This document shows positions 34,489-46,700 of a stretch of DNA of 64,000 nt, piece after piece. The notes under the pieces were generated by a model. That model did no database searches. It was not told the DNA's origin and worked only from the letters and a program-made list of their open reading frames with translations. This DNA comes from Coix lacryma-jobi var. lacryma-jobi. Lineage: Eukaryota; Streptophyta; Magnoliopsida; Poales; Poaceae. The translations under genes were made by a program, and so were the position numbers. Where the stretch lies: contig CM019823.1 in the NCBI GenBank assembly GCA_009763385.1, forward strand, positions 42,837,828 to 42,901,827, in the 5' to 3' direction. Each line of letters starts with the position of its first letter. Position 1 is the stretch's first letter.

Positions 34489-34937
34489 ATGAGCTCCTCT
34501 TCCTCCTCGTCGGCAGACACCGACAACTCCGATGGCGACTCCCAGCTGCCGCACACCCTCCGTGTCCATACCGATGCTGCTTCCCCAACGGTTGTTCACG
34601 GGATCAACATTCAATCTCGTGTTCCCATCATCCTTGACTTCAACGATGCGAACTACACCGCCTGGGCCCGTTCGTTCTCCACCGTCTTCAGTCAGTACGG
34701 CCTCCGCGACCACGTCGACGGATCGCCGGCTAAGGGTGACAATGACTGGGTGCAGAACGACTGCGCCATCGTCTCCTGGTTCTACGATCGCATCTCCCCC
34801 GAGCTGCTTCGCATCGTCTCCGAGGACGCCGACACTGCTCACTCTCTCTGGTCTGGCGTCCGGTCCTTGTTTCGTGACAACAAGGCCACACGTGCGGTGT
34901 ACCTCGGCGCGGAGTTCCGGAGCTTCTACCAAGGCGA
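34489..34937 (+). pseudogene. Copia Gag, N-terminal part (interrupted)
   Basis: The frame starts MSSSSSSSADTDNSDGD and contains LDFNDANYTAWARSF and LFRDNKATRAVYLGAEFRSF. These are typical of plant copia Gag (UBN2/DUF4219-like) domains. It stops at the gypsy insertion, inside the GGCGA target. The remaining Gag and pol continue at 43758 in the matching frame once the insert and one target copy are discounted. There are no other lesions. Confidence 0.9.
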
Positions 34938-36796
34938 TGTAATATCCTGATTTTTTTTTAGAAAAAAAAACTGACTAGGCGAACTAAAAGATGGAAAAGA
35001 TTGACTTTTTGAACCATTAATCGTATGGAAGATCAGAGACCGTGGATGCATAGAGGTCGTCGGAACGAATCCATTTGACTACTAATATTTGTCATTTGGA
35101 TATTAGATGAGTTCACCACAAGGCTATCAAATCTGAGCCGTTAGATTTCTATTAGGTTTCCTGCTCGTAGGCAATCTAGAGAACATTTTTTTTCTTCCGT
35201 GGCCGCCGCTCCTTCTATCCACGCTGCTTCCCGTCTCTGCATCTGAGTTCCTGCGTCGCCGCCGCTTCCAGCGATTTGGTGTTGCCTGCATCTCCTGGCG
35301 CCTGGTGTTGCTGCCCTGTGCCCTCGCTGGTCTGCCCCAGTTAGTCTCCTCCCTCGCCTATTCTTTGTCCTATTTTTTTCCTTTCCCTCCGTGCTCCTGA
35401 ATTTGTACTGGCTTGGAGCACAGCATCTGTGGCCGAGTAGTCTCCAGGAACGAGCATCACTGGAGGAAAAAAAAACAATAAAGGGGAGGACAAGCTAGAT
35501 AGGAAAAGGAGGAGTGTCGATCTGATCCCTCCATAGTTTCAATTTCAGGTAATTGCTAAAGTCTTTGCCTTGTCAGTACAATTAGGTCTGATCTATCCAT
35601 GAGATTTGTTTCCAATCAGGCCAACTAGTGAACGCTGGGTTTGCAAGTTAGTAAATCATGGCTGGTGCAAGGAACGTGATGCTCGTTACCATTTTTTTTA
35701 TATTAAACTCTCCATGGAGTAAGCAGGTGTCTGATTAGGACTCGACTATAGTTTTCTGTTACAATAATGCCGTGAATGTATAACTCTACATCTTCCAGTG
35801 GTTTCGTTTTAGTGGTTAGGTGGACTAAGGAAAAGAAAAAGACAAGAAGGAATTTATAAGCTGTAACCTGGGCATTGTAAAAAAAAAATTATAGTTGTTT
35901 GAACAACTTTGGGCTTAGAAATCTTTTGGCTGTTTTTGAGCGTGAACATGGTTGTTCAGGTGGTGGTGAACCAGTGAGCTTAACTCAACCTTCTACTCGA
36001 CGCGCTACGTAGCATCGCTAAGGCAAGTGCAAGATGAATTGTGTTTGGGCTTTACGCCTAGCGTTTGAGTTTTCTTGGTTCAAATATTTCAATTGTTTTT
36101 TTCCCTAGTTCAATTTCAAATTCTTGTTTCATGGGAACCCAATTTCAAGTGTTATTTAATTTCCAGTCAAGATCCGGAGGATCCGGATGTGCAATTTGAT
36201 TCTTATGTTCAGGTTCCTGTGAGTAAGTGCTGGCCCCACTTACTCGGCTTTACCGGTAAATGCAAAGGATTCAAGTTCGTCCGTTTCAGACGGAAACTAC
36301 TATTTATTTGAGATTCTAATTCTTTGATCATGGGCTCCCGTGTGACGTTTTACTTTATTTTATTTTGGTTCAAACTGTACTTGCTGAGTATTTTTACTCA
36401 CCCTTGTTTTTATTGGTTTTAGGTACCAAATGACCACGACAGGCATGGGAATAACTAGGAGTAGCACCTCATGAGCACAAACATTAGTTATTTATACTTT
36501 ATTTCTTAATTCCAAGAACTTGCCACTGTAATAGTTTTATTAAAAGTCTTTTAAACGTTGGCTGGATGGAGATGATGGTTATATTGGGAATTGGTTCTTT
36601 TATTTATTATTTATTTTTTGGTTGGTCTGTGGTGCTTATGATTTTTATCTATGATCTATATTAATTGTTATAATATGTGTTTTATCCGGTTTTAGGGGAG
36701 ACTCTGCCAATTTTTTTTTAATTTTTTTTCCTAAAATTTAGTGAGATTGGTGTGTTGTTGGTAGCCCCCGGGGCTGTTCTTAGCCGGGGCGTTACA
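34938..36796 (+). repeat. 5' LTR of the gypsy element
   Basis: 1859 bp. The 79-codon frame near 36075 also occurs in the other LTR and is not a separate gene. Confidence 0.93.
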
Positions 36797-36983
36797 TTTG
36801 GTATTCAGAGCTAAGGTTAGATTAATAAAAAAAGAGATTAAAATTGACACACTTTTGCACTATAGGTTGGGTTGCATGGGTTGCATTGCATCTAAGTTTT
36901 TGTTGGATATTTTTGCTATGTATTTCTTAAGTGAATATGATAATATGTTGTTAATCGTGTCCTTATGTTGGTGGATTATAGAT

Positions 36984-37958
36984 ATGCTGCCAAGGAGGAG
37001 TTCTCGTGTAGCTAATCGCGGCCGTGGTAGAGGTCGTCGTGGTGGTGGTGGTGGTCGAGGTCGTGGTCGCAATGACCAAGAGGTCCATGAGCCTACTGTT
37101 GATGAAAATCAAGAAAATGAAGAGGCTGTAGTTGAGTCAGTTGTTGTTGCTCCCGGTGGTGGTGGCGGTGGTGAGGTTCCTATTGCTCCTGCTGTTCAGA
37201 GGATGACTTTCACTAGGTGGACATCTCTTCAAGTGGAGAAGTTTGATGGGTCAGGCACACCAACTGATGCTGCAGACTGGCTTCACAAGGTAGAGAAAGT
37301 TATGAATGGTTGCAGGCTGACTCTAGAGGAGAAAGTTTTCTTTGTGCCACACCAGCTGACAGGCCTAGCGGATATCTGGTGGAGTGGTGTTTCTGATGCT
37401 TGGCCTGATGCCCGTGGCGCCATTACTTGGGAGGTTTTCCTTCAGCAGTTCAGAGCTAAGTATTACCCAGAATCCTTCAGGGATAGGATGAGTGATGCAT
37501 TAAATCATATCCAACAAGGAAGTAAGACGGTGGATGAGTATGAGAGAGACTTTAGCAACATTGTTTGTTTTGTGCCTGCTGTGGCTAGTGATGAGCGCGA
37601 GAAGGCTAGGAAGTTCTTCAGAGGGCTCAATGCACGATATAGAGAAGTGATGGGAAGGAAACCACCAACGACCTACCTTGCAGCAGTGGAGGAGGCTAGG
37701 GGGATGGAATCTGAGATTCAGCTTACTGCACTCCAACAGAATCGTTCTGGTAGTGGGATTGGAATAGGCGGTGACCAAAAGAGGGCTCATCAGGAGGGTG
37801 GAGATTCTTCTCAGCGCCCCCCGTCCAAGAAATTCAAGTCAAACCAGCATTATCAGCAATCCCAGTCATTCAAGCCAAAGCAGTTGGGGGGCAGTCTTCA
37901 TCAGCTTCACGCCCTACTGGACCTCAATTCATGCGTCCGGTGCCTGGGCAGGGTTTAA
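36984..37958 (+). CDS. Gypsy Gag, N-terminal part (retrotrans_gag domain), frame ends early
   Basis: The best start is the ATG at 36984 (MLPRRSSRVANRGRG); the open frame upstream to 36798 lies next to the LTR and is unlikely coding. A Gly/Arg-rich basic head is followed by a retrotransposon Gag domain (WLHKVEKVMNGC, LADIWWSG, FRAKYYPESFRDRM, KTVDEYERDFSNI). The frame leaves the conserved path at a run of six G residues around 37885-37890, just before the zinc knuckles. It then ends in unrelated residues at 37958. The zinc knuckles lie in another frame. Confidence 0.85.
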   Translation: MLPRRSSRVANRGRGRGRRGGGGGRGRGRNDQEVHEPTVDENQENEEAVVESVVVAPGGGGGGEVPIAPAVQRMTFTRWTSLQVEKFDGSGTPTDAADWLHKVEKVMNGCRLTLEEKVFFVPHQLTGLADIWWSGVSDAWPDARGAITWEVFLQQFRAKYYPESFRDRMSDALNHIQQGSKTVDEYERDFSNIVCFVPAVASDEREKARKFFRGLNARYREVMGRKPPTTYLAAVEEARGMESEIQLTALQQNRSGSGIGIGGDQKRAHQEGGDSSQRPPSKKFKSNQHYQQSQSFKPKQLGGSLHQLHALLDLNSCVRCLGRV

Positions 37959-40900
37959 TTTGTTTCAAGTGTGGGAAGTCTCATCATTCTTCGGAGTGTG
38001 GTTTTTCTGGAGCTTGTCGCATGTGTGGTAAGGATGGACACATGGCCATTGTTTGCAAGAAGAACCCAGACTCTATTATCAAGTGGCAAAAGTCGAGTTC
38101 TCCGGCATCGTCTGCAGCTAGCTCTCATGGCTCAGTTCCTTCAGTTGGCGGTGGTCGAGGTTCACTTCAAATGATGGCTGCTCCTACAGGTTCTTATCAG
38201 CAGTACCCACAGCATTATATGCCTCCTGGCTACTACTGGCCTCCTTCCCAGTTACCTGTTTCATATGCCCCTCCTCAGCTACCTACTCCATTCGCACCAC
38301 CTCAGTTGTCGGCAGCTCATGCTCCTTTTCAATTGCCTGCGCCGCCTTCTATTCCACCACCACAGATTGGGGCAAGTTCAAGTACTATGAACATGGCTGG
38401 AGTCTACACCATGCCTACTTCTTCTTCCCTGGGACGTCCGGATGTGGTCTCAGGTATTTTTACAGTCAACTCACATGATGCTCTCATATTATTTGACTCT
38501 GGTGCTACGTTTCCGTTTGTTTCGCTTGATTTCATAAAAAGAGCCAACTTGTCTAGTCAAGAAATTTCTCAATCTGTTCGTGTGAGTTCACCTGGAGGTC
38601 TAATATCTAGTTCAGTGGTCTGTCCGGGTTGTATGATATGCATAGATGGAGATGATTTTGTAGCTAACTTGATGGTGATTCCTCTACCAATTTTTGACGT
38701 GATCCTTGGCATGGACTGGTTACATCGTTATCGAGCTGTCATCTCTTGTTTCTGGAAAACTATTTCCTTAGAAGCTCCCTCGGGTCAGACCATAACTCTT
38801 CAAGCAAGTGCTCCTTCACATTCCCTTTTTGTGCTGGCAAATCTATTTCCTGGTCGCCGATCGGTGAAGACTGGGTTTCTTTGGACTTTAGCTGATAAGC
38901 CAACTAAATCCATGGTGATTGAAGAAATTCCTATTGTTCGAGATTATCCTGATGTTTTTCCAGAAGAGCTTCCTGGGATGCCGCCAAAGCGGGAGGTAGA
39001 GTTCCAGATTGATCTCATACCAGGCACAAGACCAGTTTCTGTAGCCCCATATCGTTTGTCTCGCCCCTTTCAAGAAGAGTTGAGGAAACAATTGGATGAT
39101 CTGTTGTCCAAGAAATTAATTCATCGTAGTGTGTCTCCTTGGAGAGCTCCGGTTCTCTTTACCAAGAAGAAAGATGGGAGTTGGCGCATGTGCGTGGATT
39201 ATCATGGCTTGAATGCAGTGACTATCAAGAACAAGTATCCATTACCTCGTATTGATGAGTTGTTTGATCGATTAAAAGGTGCAATGGTATTTTCTAAGAT
39301 TGATCTACAGTCTGGTTATAATCAAATTCCAGTAAGAGAGGAGGATATTGAGAAGACAGCTTTTGCAACCATGTATGGACACTATGAGTTCAGAGTTATG
39401 TCTTTTGGATTGACAAATGCACCTCCTTACTTTATGGATACAATGAATAATATGCTACGCAAATTTGATCAATTTGTAGTGGTATTCATTGATGACATAC
39501 TCATCTTCTCTAAGACGAATGAAGAGCACGAGCAGCATTTGAGGATGGTTCTTCAAACTTTGCGGGAAAACAAATTTTATGCTAAATTGAAGAAGTGTGA
39601 ATTTTGGCTTTCAGAAGTTGGTTTCTTGGGGCATGTTATTAATGAGAAAGGTATCTCTGTTGATCCAAGCAAGGTTTCAGATGTAGTGAATTGGGAGAGA
39701 CCATCTAATGTGAAGGAGGTGAGAAGTTTCTTAGGCATGGCTGGTTACTATCGAAGGTTTGTGAAGGATTTTTCTATAATTGCTAAACCTTTATCTATGC
39801 TTACTCACAAGAATGTGAAGTTTGAATGGACTAATGAGTGTGAGCATAGCTTCCAAGTATTGAAGAAGAAGTTGGTCACTGCTCCTATTCTCACACTACC
39901 CGAGCCTGGTAAGCGGTTCACCATTTATTCTGATGCTTCACGAATAGGACTTGGGTGTGTCCTTATGCAGGATGCGAAGGTAATTGCCTATGCATCGAGG
40001 CAGTTGAGGATGCATGAACAAAATTACCCTACTCATGACTTAGAGCTTGCAGCAGTTGTGTTTGCTTTGAAAATATGGAGACACTACCTTTACGGTGAGC
40101 CTTGTGATATTTTCACCGACCATAAAAGCTTGAAGTATATTTTCACTCAAAAGGATTTGAATCTGAGACAGAGGAGATGGCTAGAGTTAATCAAGGATTA
40201 TGATCTCACCATCCAATATACCCCGGGTAAAGCCAATGTTGTGGCTGATGCGTTGAGTCGTAAGGCTGCACCTACTTTAAATTATTTGATATCTGAATTT
40301 GAGCGAATGGAAATATCATATTGTTATGTAGGAGTGGCTGATATAGAAACAAGGGTTATCCTTGAGTCTGCCATACCAGCAAGGGTGCTGGAAGCACAAA
40401 AACATGATCAGCTGTTGCAAGGTGTGAAAAAGCGTATTGGTGAAGGTAAAGTTGGGAATTTTAGCATGGATGTTTCTGGAGCCATTCGGTTCCGTGGACG
40501 CCTTTGTGTGCCACAAAAGGCTCAAGTCAAGGATGACATTCTTTGAGAGGCACATCGTACTCGATACACAGTGCACCCTGGTGAGAATAAGATGTATCAA
40601 GATTTGAAAAAGAGCTATTGGTGGAAGAGGATGAAAGTGGACGTTGCAAGGTATGTGGCATCATGTGGGGTATGCCAACGAGTTAAAGCTGAGCATAAGC
40701 GTCCGGCTGGGAAACTGCAATCATTAGAGGTTCCTATGTGGCCATGGGAGGACATCACTATGGTTTTTGTGGTTGCTTTACCACGTACTCCTAAAGGGAG
40801 GGATGCTATTTGGGTTGTTGTGGATCGCCTGAGTAAGGTAGCTCATTTTATTCCTTATCGTTCTGACAAATCAGCAAGTGACTTAGCTCCAATCTATATG

Positions 40901-41809
40901 CGTGAAATTGTGAGACTTCATGGAGTGCCCAAAACCATTATTTCTGATAGAGATGCTAAGTTTGTTTCCAAGTTCTGGGAAAGCTTGCAGACTGCCTTGG
41001 GAACTAATGTAGTACTTAGCACTGCTTTTCATCCTCAAACAGATGGCCAATCCGAGCGTACAATTCAGACTTTAGAGGATATGTTGAGATCATGTGTTTT
41101 GTCATGGAAAGGAAGTTGGGAGGAGCATTTGCCCCTTGTGGAGTTCGCTTACAATAATAGTTACCATGCTAGCATTAGGTGTGCACCTTTTGAAGCGTTG
41201 TATGGAAGGAAGTGCAGGTCACCACTTTGTTGGGAAGCAGTGGGTGAAAAGGCAGTTTTGGGACCAGATTGGGTTCTAAAGACGACTGAGCGTGTTGCTG
41301 AAATTCGGGAACGAATGCTGGCTGCACAGAGCAGGCAGAAAAGCTATGCCGATGTGAGGAGGCGAGCTCTAGAGTTTCAAGTTGGGGATCAAGTACTTTT
41401 GAAGGTATCTCCTAATAAAGGTGTAGTGAGATTTGGGGTTAAAGGAAAGCTTAGCCCAAGATACATTGGACCTTTTCCAATAGTGGCACGCATTGGAAAG
41501 TTGGCTTACAGGTTGGAGCTACCCAATTCTATGAATGGTGTGCATAATGTGTTCCATATTTCTATGTTAAGAAAATACCTACGAGATCCAGAACAACATA
41601 TGAACTTGGAACCCGACACCATTGAGGAAGACTTGACCTTTGAGGCACAACCTGTAAGAATTCTAGAGGAGGCTGAGAGAGTCTTAAGGCAAAGGACGCT
41701 CAAGTATCTCAAGGTTCTTTGGACTAATCAAACCGAGCGGGAAGCGACATGGGAGCTCGAGTCGCGAATGCGGGAGAAGTACCCGGAGTTCTTCGCATCT
41801 GGTGAGTAA
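37931..41809 (+). pseudogene. Gypsy Gag zinc knuckles and Pol polyprotein, interrupted by one in-frame TGA
   Basis: The frame has zinc-knuckle-like motifs (CFKCGKSHHSSEC and CRMCGKDGHMAIVC, 37961-38056) and an aspartic protease site (FDSGATFPF, about 38492). RT (LFTKKKDGSWRMCVDY, FIDDILIFS near 39485) and RNase H (FTIYSDASRIGLG, TDHKSLKYI) follow. A TGA at 40544-40546 interrupts the frame. Beyond it the same frame encodes the rest of integrase (zinc-binding CGVCQRVK, SDRDAKF, HPQTDGQSERTIQ) and a C-terminal chromodomain (VRILEEAERV, EATWELESRMREKYPEFF). This copy cannot make a full polyprotein. Confidence 0.9.
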
Positions 41810-41898
41810 TGTGATATCATGTTTCAGTTTTTATGTATTTCTATCAAAGAGCAATAAAAAAGGAATTCGAGGACGAATTCTTTTGAAGGAGGAGAGAA

Positions 41899-43757
41899 TG
41901 TAATATCCTGATTTTTTTTAGAAAAAAAAACTGACTAGGCGAACTAAAAGATGGAAAAGATTGACTTTTTGAACCATTAATCGTATGGAAGATCAGAGAC
42001 CGTGGATGCATAGAGGTCGTCGGAACGAATCCATTTGACTACTAATATTTGTCATTTGGATATTAGATGAGTTCACCACAAGGCTATCAAATCTGAGCCG
42101 TTAGATTTATATTAGGTTTCCTGCTCGTAGGCAATCTAGAGAACATTTTTTTTCTTCCGTGGCCGCCGCTCCTTCTATCCACGCTGCTTCCCGTCTCTGC
42201 ATCTGAGTTCCTGCGTCGCCGCCGCTTCCAGCGATTTGGTGTTGCCTGCATCTCCTGGCGCCTGGTGTTGCTGCCCTGTGTCCTCGCTGGTCTGCCCCAG
42301 TTAGTCTCCTCCCTCGCCTATTCTTTGTTCTATTTTTTTCCTTTCCCTCCGTGCTCCTGAATTTGTACTGGCTTGGAGCACAGCATCTGTGGCCGAGTAG
42401 TCTCCAGGAACGAGAATCACTGGAGGAAAAAAAAACAATAAAGGGGAGGACAAGCTAGATAGGAAAAGGAGGAGTGTCGATCTGATCCCTCCATAGTTTC
42501 AATTTCAGGTAATTGCTAAAGTCTTTGCCTTGTCAGTACAATTAGGTCTGATCTATCCATGAGATTTGTTTCCAATCAGGCCAACTAGTGAATGCTGGGT
42601 TTGCAAGTTAGTAAATCATGGCTGGTGCAAGGAACGTGATGCTCGTTACCATTTTTTTATATTAAACTCTCCATGGAGTAAGCAGGTGTCTGATTAGGAC
42701 TCGACTATAGTTTTCTGTTACAATAATGCCGTGAATGTATAACTCTACATCTTCCAGTGGTTTCGTTTTAGTGGTTAGGTGGACTAAGGAAAAGAAAAAG
42801 ACAAGAAGGAATTTATAAGCTGTAACCTGGGCATTGTAAAAAAAAAATTAATTATAGTTGTTTGAACAACTTTGGGCTTAGAATTCTTTTGGCTGTTTTT
42901 GAGCGTGAACATGGTTGTTCAGGTGGTGGTGAACCAGTGAGCTTAACTCAACCTTCTACTCGACGCGCTACGTAGCATCGCTAAGGCAAGTGCAAGATGA
43001 ATTGTGTTTGGGCTTTACGCCTAGCGTTTGAGTTTTCTTGGTTCAAATATTTCAAGTGTTTTTTTCCCTAGTTCAATTTCAAATTCTTGTTTCATGGGAA
43101 CCCAATTTCAAGTGTTATTTAATTTCCAATCAAGATCCGGAGGATCCGGATGTGCAATTTGATTCTTATGTTCAGGTTCCTGTGAGTAAGTGCTGGCCCC
43201 ACTTACTCGGCTTTACCGGTAAATGCAAAGGATTCAAGTTCGTCCGTTTCAGACGGAAACTACTATTTATTTGAAATTCTAATTCTTTGATCATGGGCTC
43301 CCGTGTGACGTTTTACTTTATTTTATTTTGGTTCAAACTGTACTTGCTGAGTATTTTTACTCACCCTTGTTTTTATTGGTTTTAGGTACCAAATGACCAC
43401 GACAGGCATGGGAATAACTGGGAGTAGCACCTCATGAGCACAAACATTAGTTACTTATACTTTATTTCTTAATTCCAAGAACTTGCCACTGTAATAGTTT
43501 TATTAAAAGTCTTTTAAACGTTGGCTGGATGGAGATGATGGTTATATTGGGAATTGGTTCTTTTATTTATTTATTTTTTTTTGGTTGGTCTGTGGTGCTT
43601 ATGATTTTTATCTATGATCTATATTAATTGTTATAATATGTGTTTTATCCAGTTTTAGGGGAGACTGCCAATTTTTTTAATTTTTTTTTTCCTAAAATTT
43701 AGTGAGATTGGTGTGTTGTTGGTAGCCCCCGGGGCTGTTCTTAGCCGGGGCGTTACA
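41899..43757 (+). repeat. 3' LTR of the gypsy element
   Basis: Same length as the 5' LTR (1859 bp). Differences are mainly single substitutions and lengths of T or A runs. Confidence 0.93.
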
Positions 43758-46700
43758 GGCGACCTGCCGGTGCTCGACTACTGTTCTCGGATGAAGGCCA
43801 TGGCTGATCGCTTGGCAGGTCTTGGTTCCCCTGTCAATGACAAGGACCTGATCTACAACATCGTTCGTGGCCTGAACCCCCGTCTGCATCACGCCATACC
43901 TCACATCACTCTATGCCGGCGCCTCCCGTCGTTCCTCAAGACTCGATCCATGTTGCAGCTTGAAGAACACCGCATCAACGATTCAGAGAAACTTCAGGCG
44001 GCCGCTGCCTTCCTCGCGCACACCAATTCCGCGGTCGCGGGGTCGTCCACGGCTTCGTCCAGCGCCAATCTTCAGGCGGCTGCCTCCCTCCTCGCCCAGA
44101 CCGCGCACGGAGCGCCAGTCCCTGTGCACGTCGCGGCACCTACCCCAGCGCCCACACCGGTGCCCGCCCTGGCTCCTGCCTCAGCCTTCGTCGCTCAGGC
44201 CATGAACTCGCCTCGGCCTCCTTCGTCGACGACGCAGTCAAGCTCCACCACCACCAACCGGTCGCAGCCAAACTACAACAAGAAGAAAAAGAAGAAGGCG
44301 CCCTCCACCAGCACGCCACCGCCTCCTGGCTTCTGGCCAAACACCAATCCCTGGACTGGGATGGTTCAAGCCTGGCCGTTCCAGGTTCAGTCCCGTGCTC
44401 CTACGCCATCGGCTGGTGTCCTCGGCGCCAGGCCTACCACCAACCCGCCACAGGCCCACGTCACCGGCGCCTCCTCCCAGATGGATCCTCAGCTACTCGC
44501 CACACTGCAGAACCTATCGCTGCAGAACCCTCCTTCCAGTGGCGACTGGTTCCTCGACACGGGTGCGTCTTCCCATATGACGCATGGCCCTGGTAACCTC
44601 TCCTCCCTCACTCCTCATTCTTCCCCTACCCAGATCATTGTTGGCAATGGATCATCTCTTCCCATCACCCACACTGGTTCTTCCTCCATTCCAACTTCTT
44701 CTCATCCTCTTGCTCTTGATAATATTCTTGTTTCTCCCTCTTTAATCAAGAATCTTATCTCTGTTCGTGCTCTTACCCGTGATAATCCGATTACAATTGA
44801 ATTTGACAATCTTGGCTTTTCTATCAAGGACCGGCATACCAAGGCGATCATTCTCTGCAGTAACAGCCACGGCGACCTCTACCCTCTGAAGGAGTCGCGT
44901 ACAGCATCTGCACAATGCTTCAACGTTGTTTCTGCTGACCTATGGCATCAACGACTTGGACATCCGGGTGGCGAGTCCTTTAGTCATCTTTTATCTTCAT
45001 TTAAATTCAGTTGTAATAAGGATACCACACACACATGTCATGCCTGCCGTATAGGTAAACATGTGCGTCTGCCATTTTCTTCTTCACAGACTAAAACCAC
45101 CGCTCCCTTTCAACTTATGCATTGTGATGTTTGGACGTCACCTGTCTCTAGCTTCACTAGTCTTCGTTATTATCTTGTGCTGCTTGATGACTTCACACAC
45201 TATGTGTGGACTTTTCCTATCCATCGTAAATCTGAAGTTGCAAGTCTGATCATGGTGTTCCAGGTCTTTGTTCAGACTCAGTTCGCACGTACTGTTCTAG
45301 CGTTTCAAACTGACAACGGCCGTGAATTCGATAACCATACTCTACGCACCTTCTTCTCTGCTCACGACATCAGTCTTCGGTTGTCCTGCCCATACACATC
45401 TCAGCAAAATGGGAAGGCCGAACGCATCCTTCGGACGCTGAATGGTGGCGTTCGTGCCCTCCTGTTTCACGCTGCTCTTCCTCCCATATTTTGGGTCGAG
45501 GCTCTCCACACATCCACGTTCCTGCTCAACCGGAGGCCTTGCACGCCCAAATCGCTCTCCACACCATACACCCTTCTATTCCAAAGCGATCCTGACTACA
45601 CCATGCTTCGGGTCTTTGGATGCCTCTGCTACCCTAACACGGCATCTACTAGTCCTAACAAACTCTCGCCTCGATCAGCGGCGTGTGTTTTCATTGGCTA
45701 TTCGCAGGATCACCGTGGATATCGCTGCTACAACATCTCTACACGGACGGTGATTACATCGCGCCACGTCTACTTCGACGAAACAGTATTTCCCTTCCGT
45801 TCTGGAGTTGCAACTTCTTCACCAACAACCTGCGCCTATGATCCATGGCGGCCTGCTCTCTGCCCCGTCGATCCGGTGCTACCACAACCACCTGGCACGC
45901 CTGGGATCAACGCTCTGCATGGCGAGCCCGAACCTGGAGTGCACGTGTCCAGCGCGCCGATGCCCGGCGCGCCCGCGACGAACGTGCCCGCGTCCAGCGT
46001 GCCCTCCTCTCCAGCGGCGCAGTCTCCACGACAATCTCCACCGCGAGCAGGCCCCGTGACTGCACCCAGCACATCTGCTTCACCAGATCCACGAGCAACT
46101 ACGTCTAGTGCTCCACCGTGCTCGTCCACGGACGTCGTCGCTGCCTCCCACCCAATGGTGACCAGATCGCGTGTGGGCACATTCAAGCCCAACCCGCGAT
46201 ATGCCAACACTGCAACCACGACGACAATCTCACCGCTTCCACGAACTGTTAACCAGGCTCTCAAAGATCCCAACTGGAAGTCGGCAATGCAGTCCGAGTT
46301 TGATGCTCTGATTGGCAACGCGACGTGGGACCTTGTCCCTCGTCCGTCTGGCGCCCATATCGTCAGCGGCAAGTGGGTTTTTCGGCACAAATTCAAAGAA
46401 GATGGCAGCTTTGATCGCTATAAGGCGCGATGGGTCGTTCGCGGCTTCACACAACGAGCCGACGTCGACTATGGCGAAACATATTGCCCTGTCGTCAAGC
46501 CGGCAACAGTGCGCACGGTGCTGACACTGGCTGCGACACGCGGCTGGCCTGTCCATCAACTTGACGTCAACAACGCTTTCCTCCACGGCGTCCTCGACGA
46601 ACAAGTGTTCGCCCGGCAACCAGCAGGCTTCATCGACGCATCACGCAAGGATTGCGTATGTCGCCTCTCCAAAAGCTTGTACGGCCTCAAACAGGCTCCA

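Larger units (their letters stand above)
34938..43757 (+). mobile_element. Ty3/gypsy chromovirus-type retrotransposon, 8820 bp (TSD GGCGA)
   Basis: LTRs of 1859 bp (TGTAATATCCTG...GGGGCGTTACA) flank gag and pol. The duplication GGCGA lies at 34933-34937 and 43758-43762. A TTTGGTATTCAGAGC segment after the left LTR is an initiator-Met-type primer site with one extra T. GAAGGAGGAGAGAA before the right LTR is the polypurine tract. Order is Gag-protease-RT-RNase H-integrase-chromodomain, as in Tekay/Del-like chromoviruses. The LTRs differ at roughly a dozen positions plus a few indels, indicating a young insertion. A frame break and a stop codon disable this copy. Confidence 0.95.

Noticed and set aside
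36075..43274. A 79-codon frame present twice (36075-36311 and 43038-43274)
   Set aside because: It lies in the two LTRs of the gypsy element and is duplicated only because the LTRs are.
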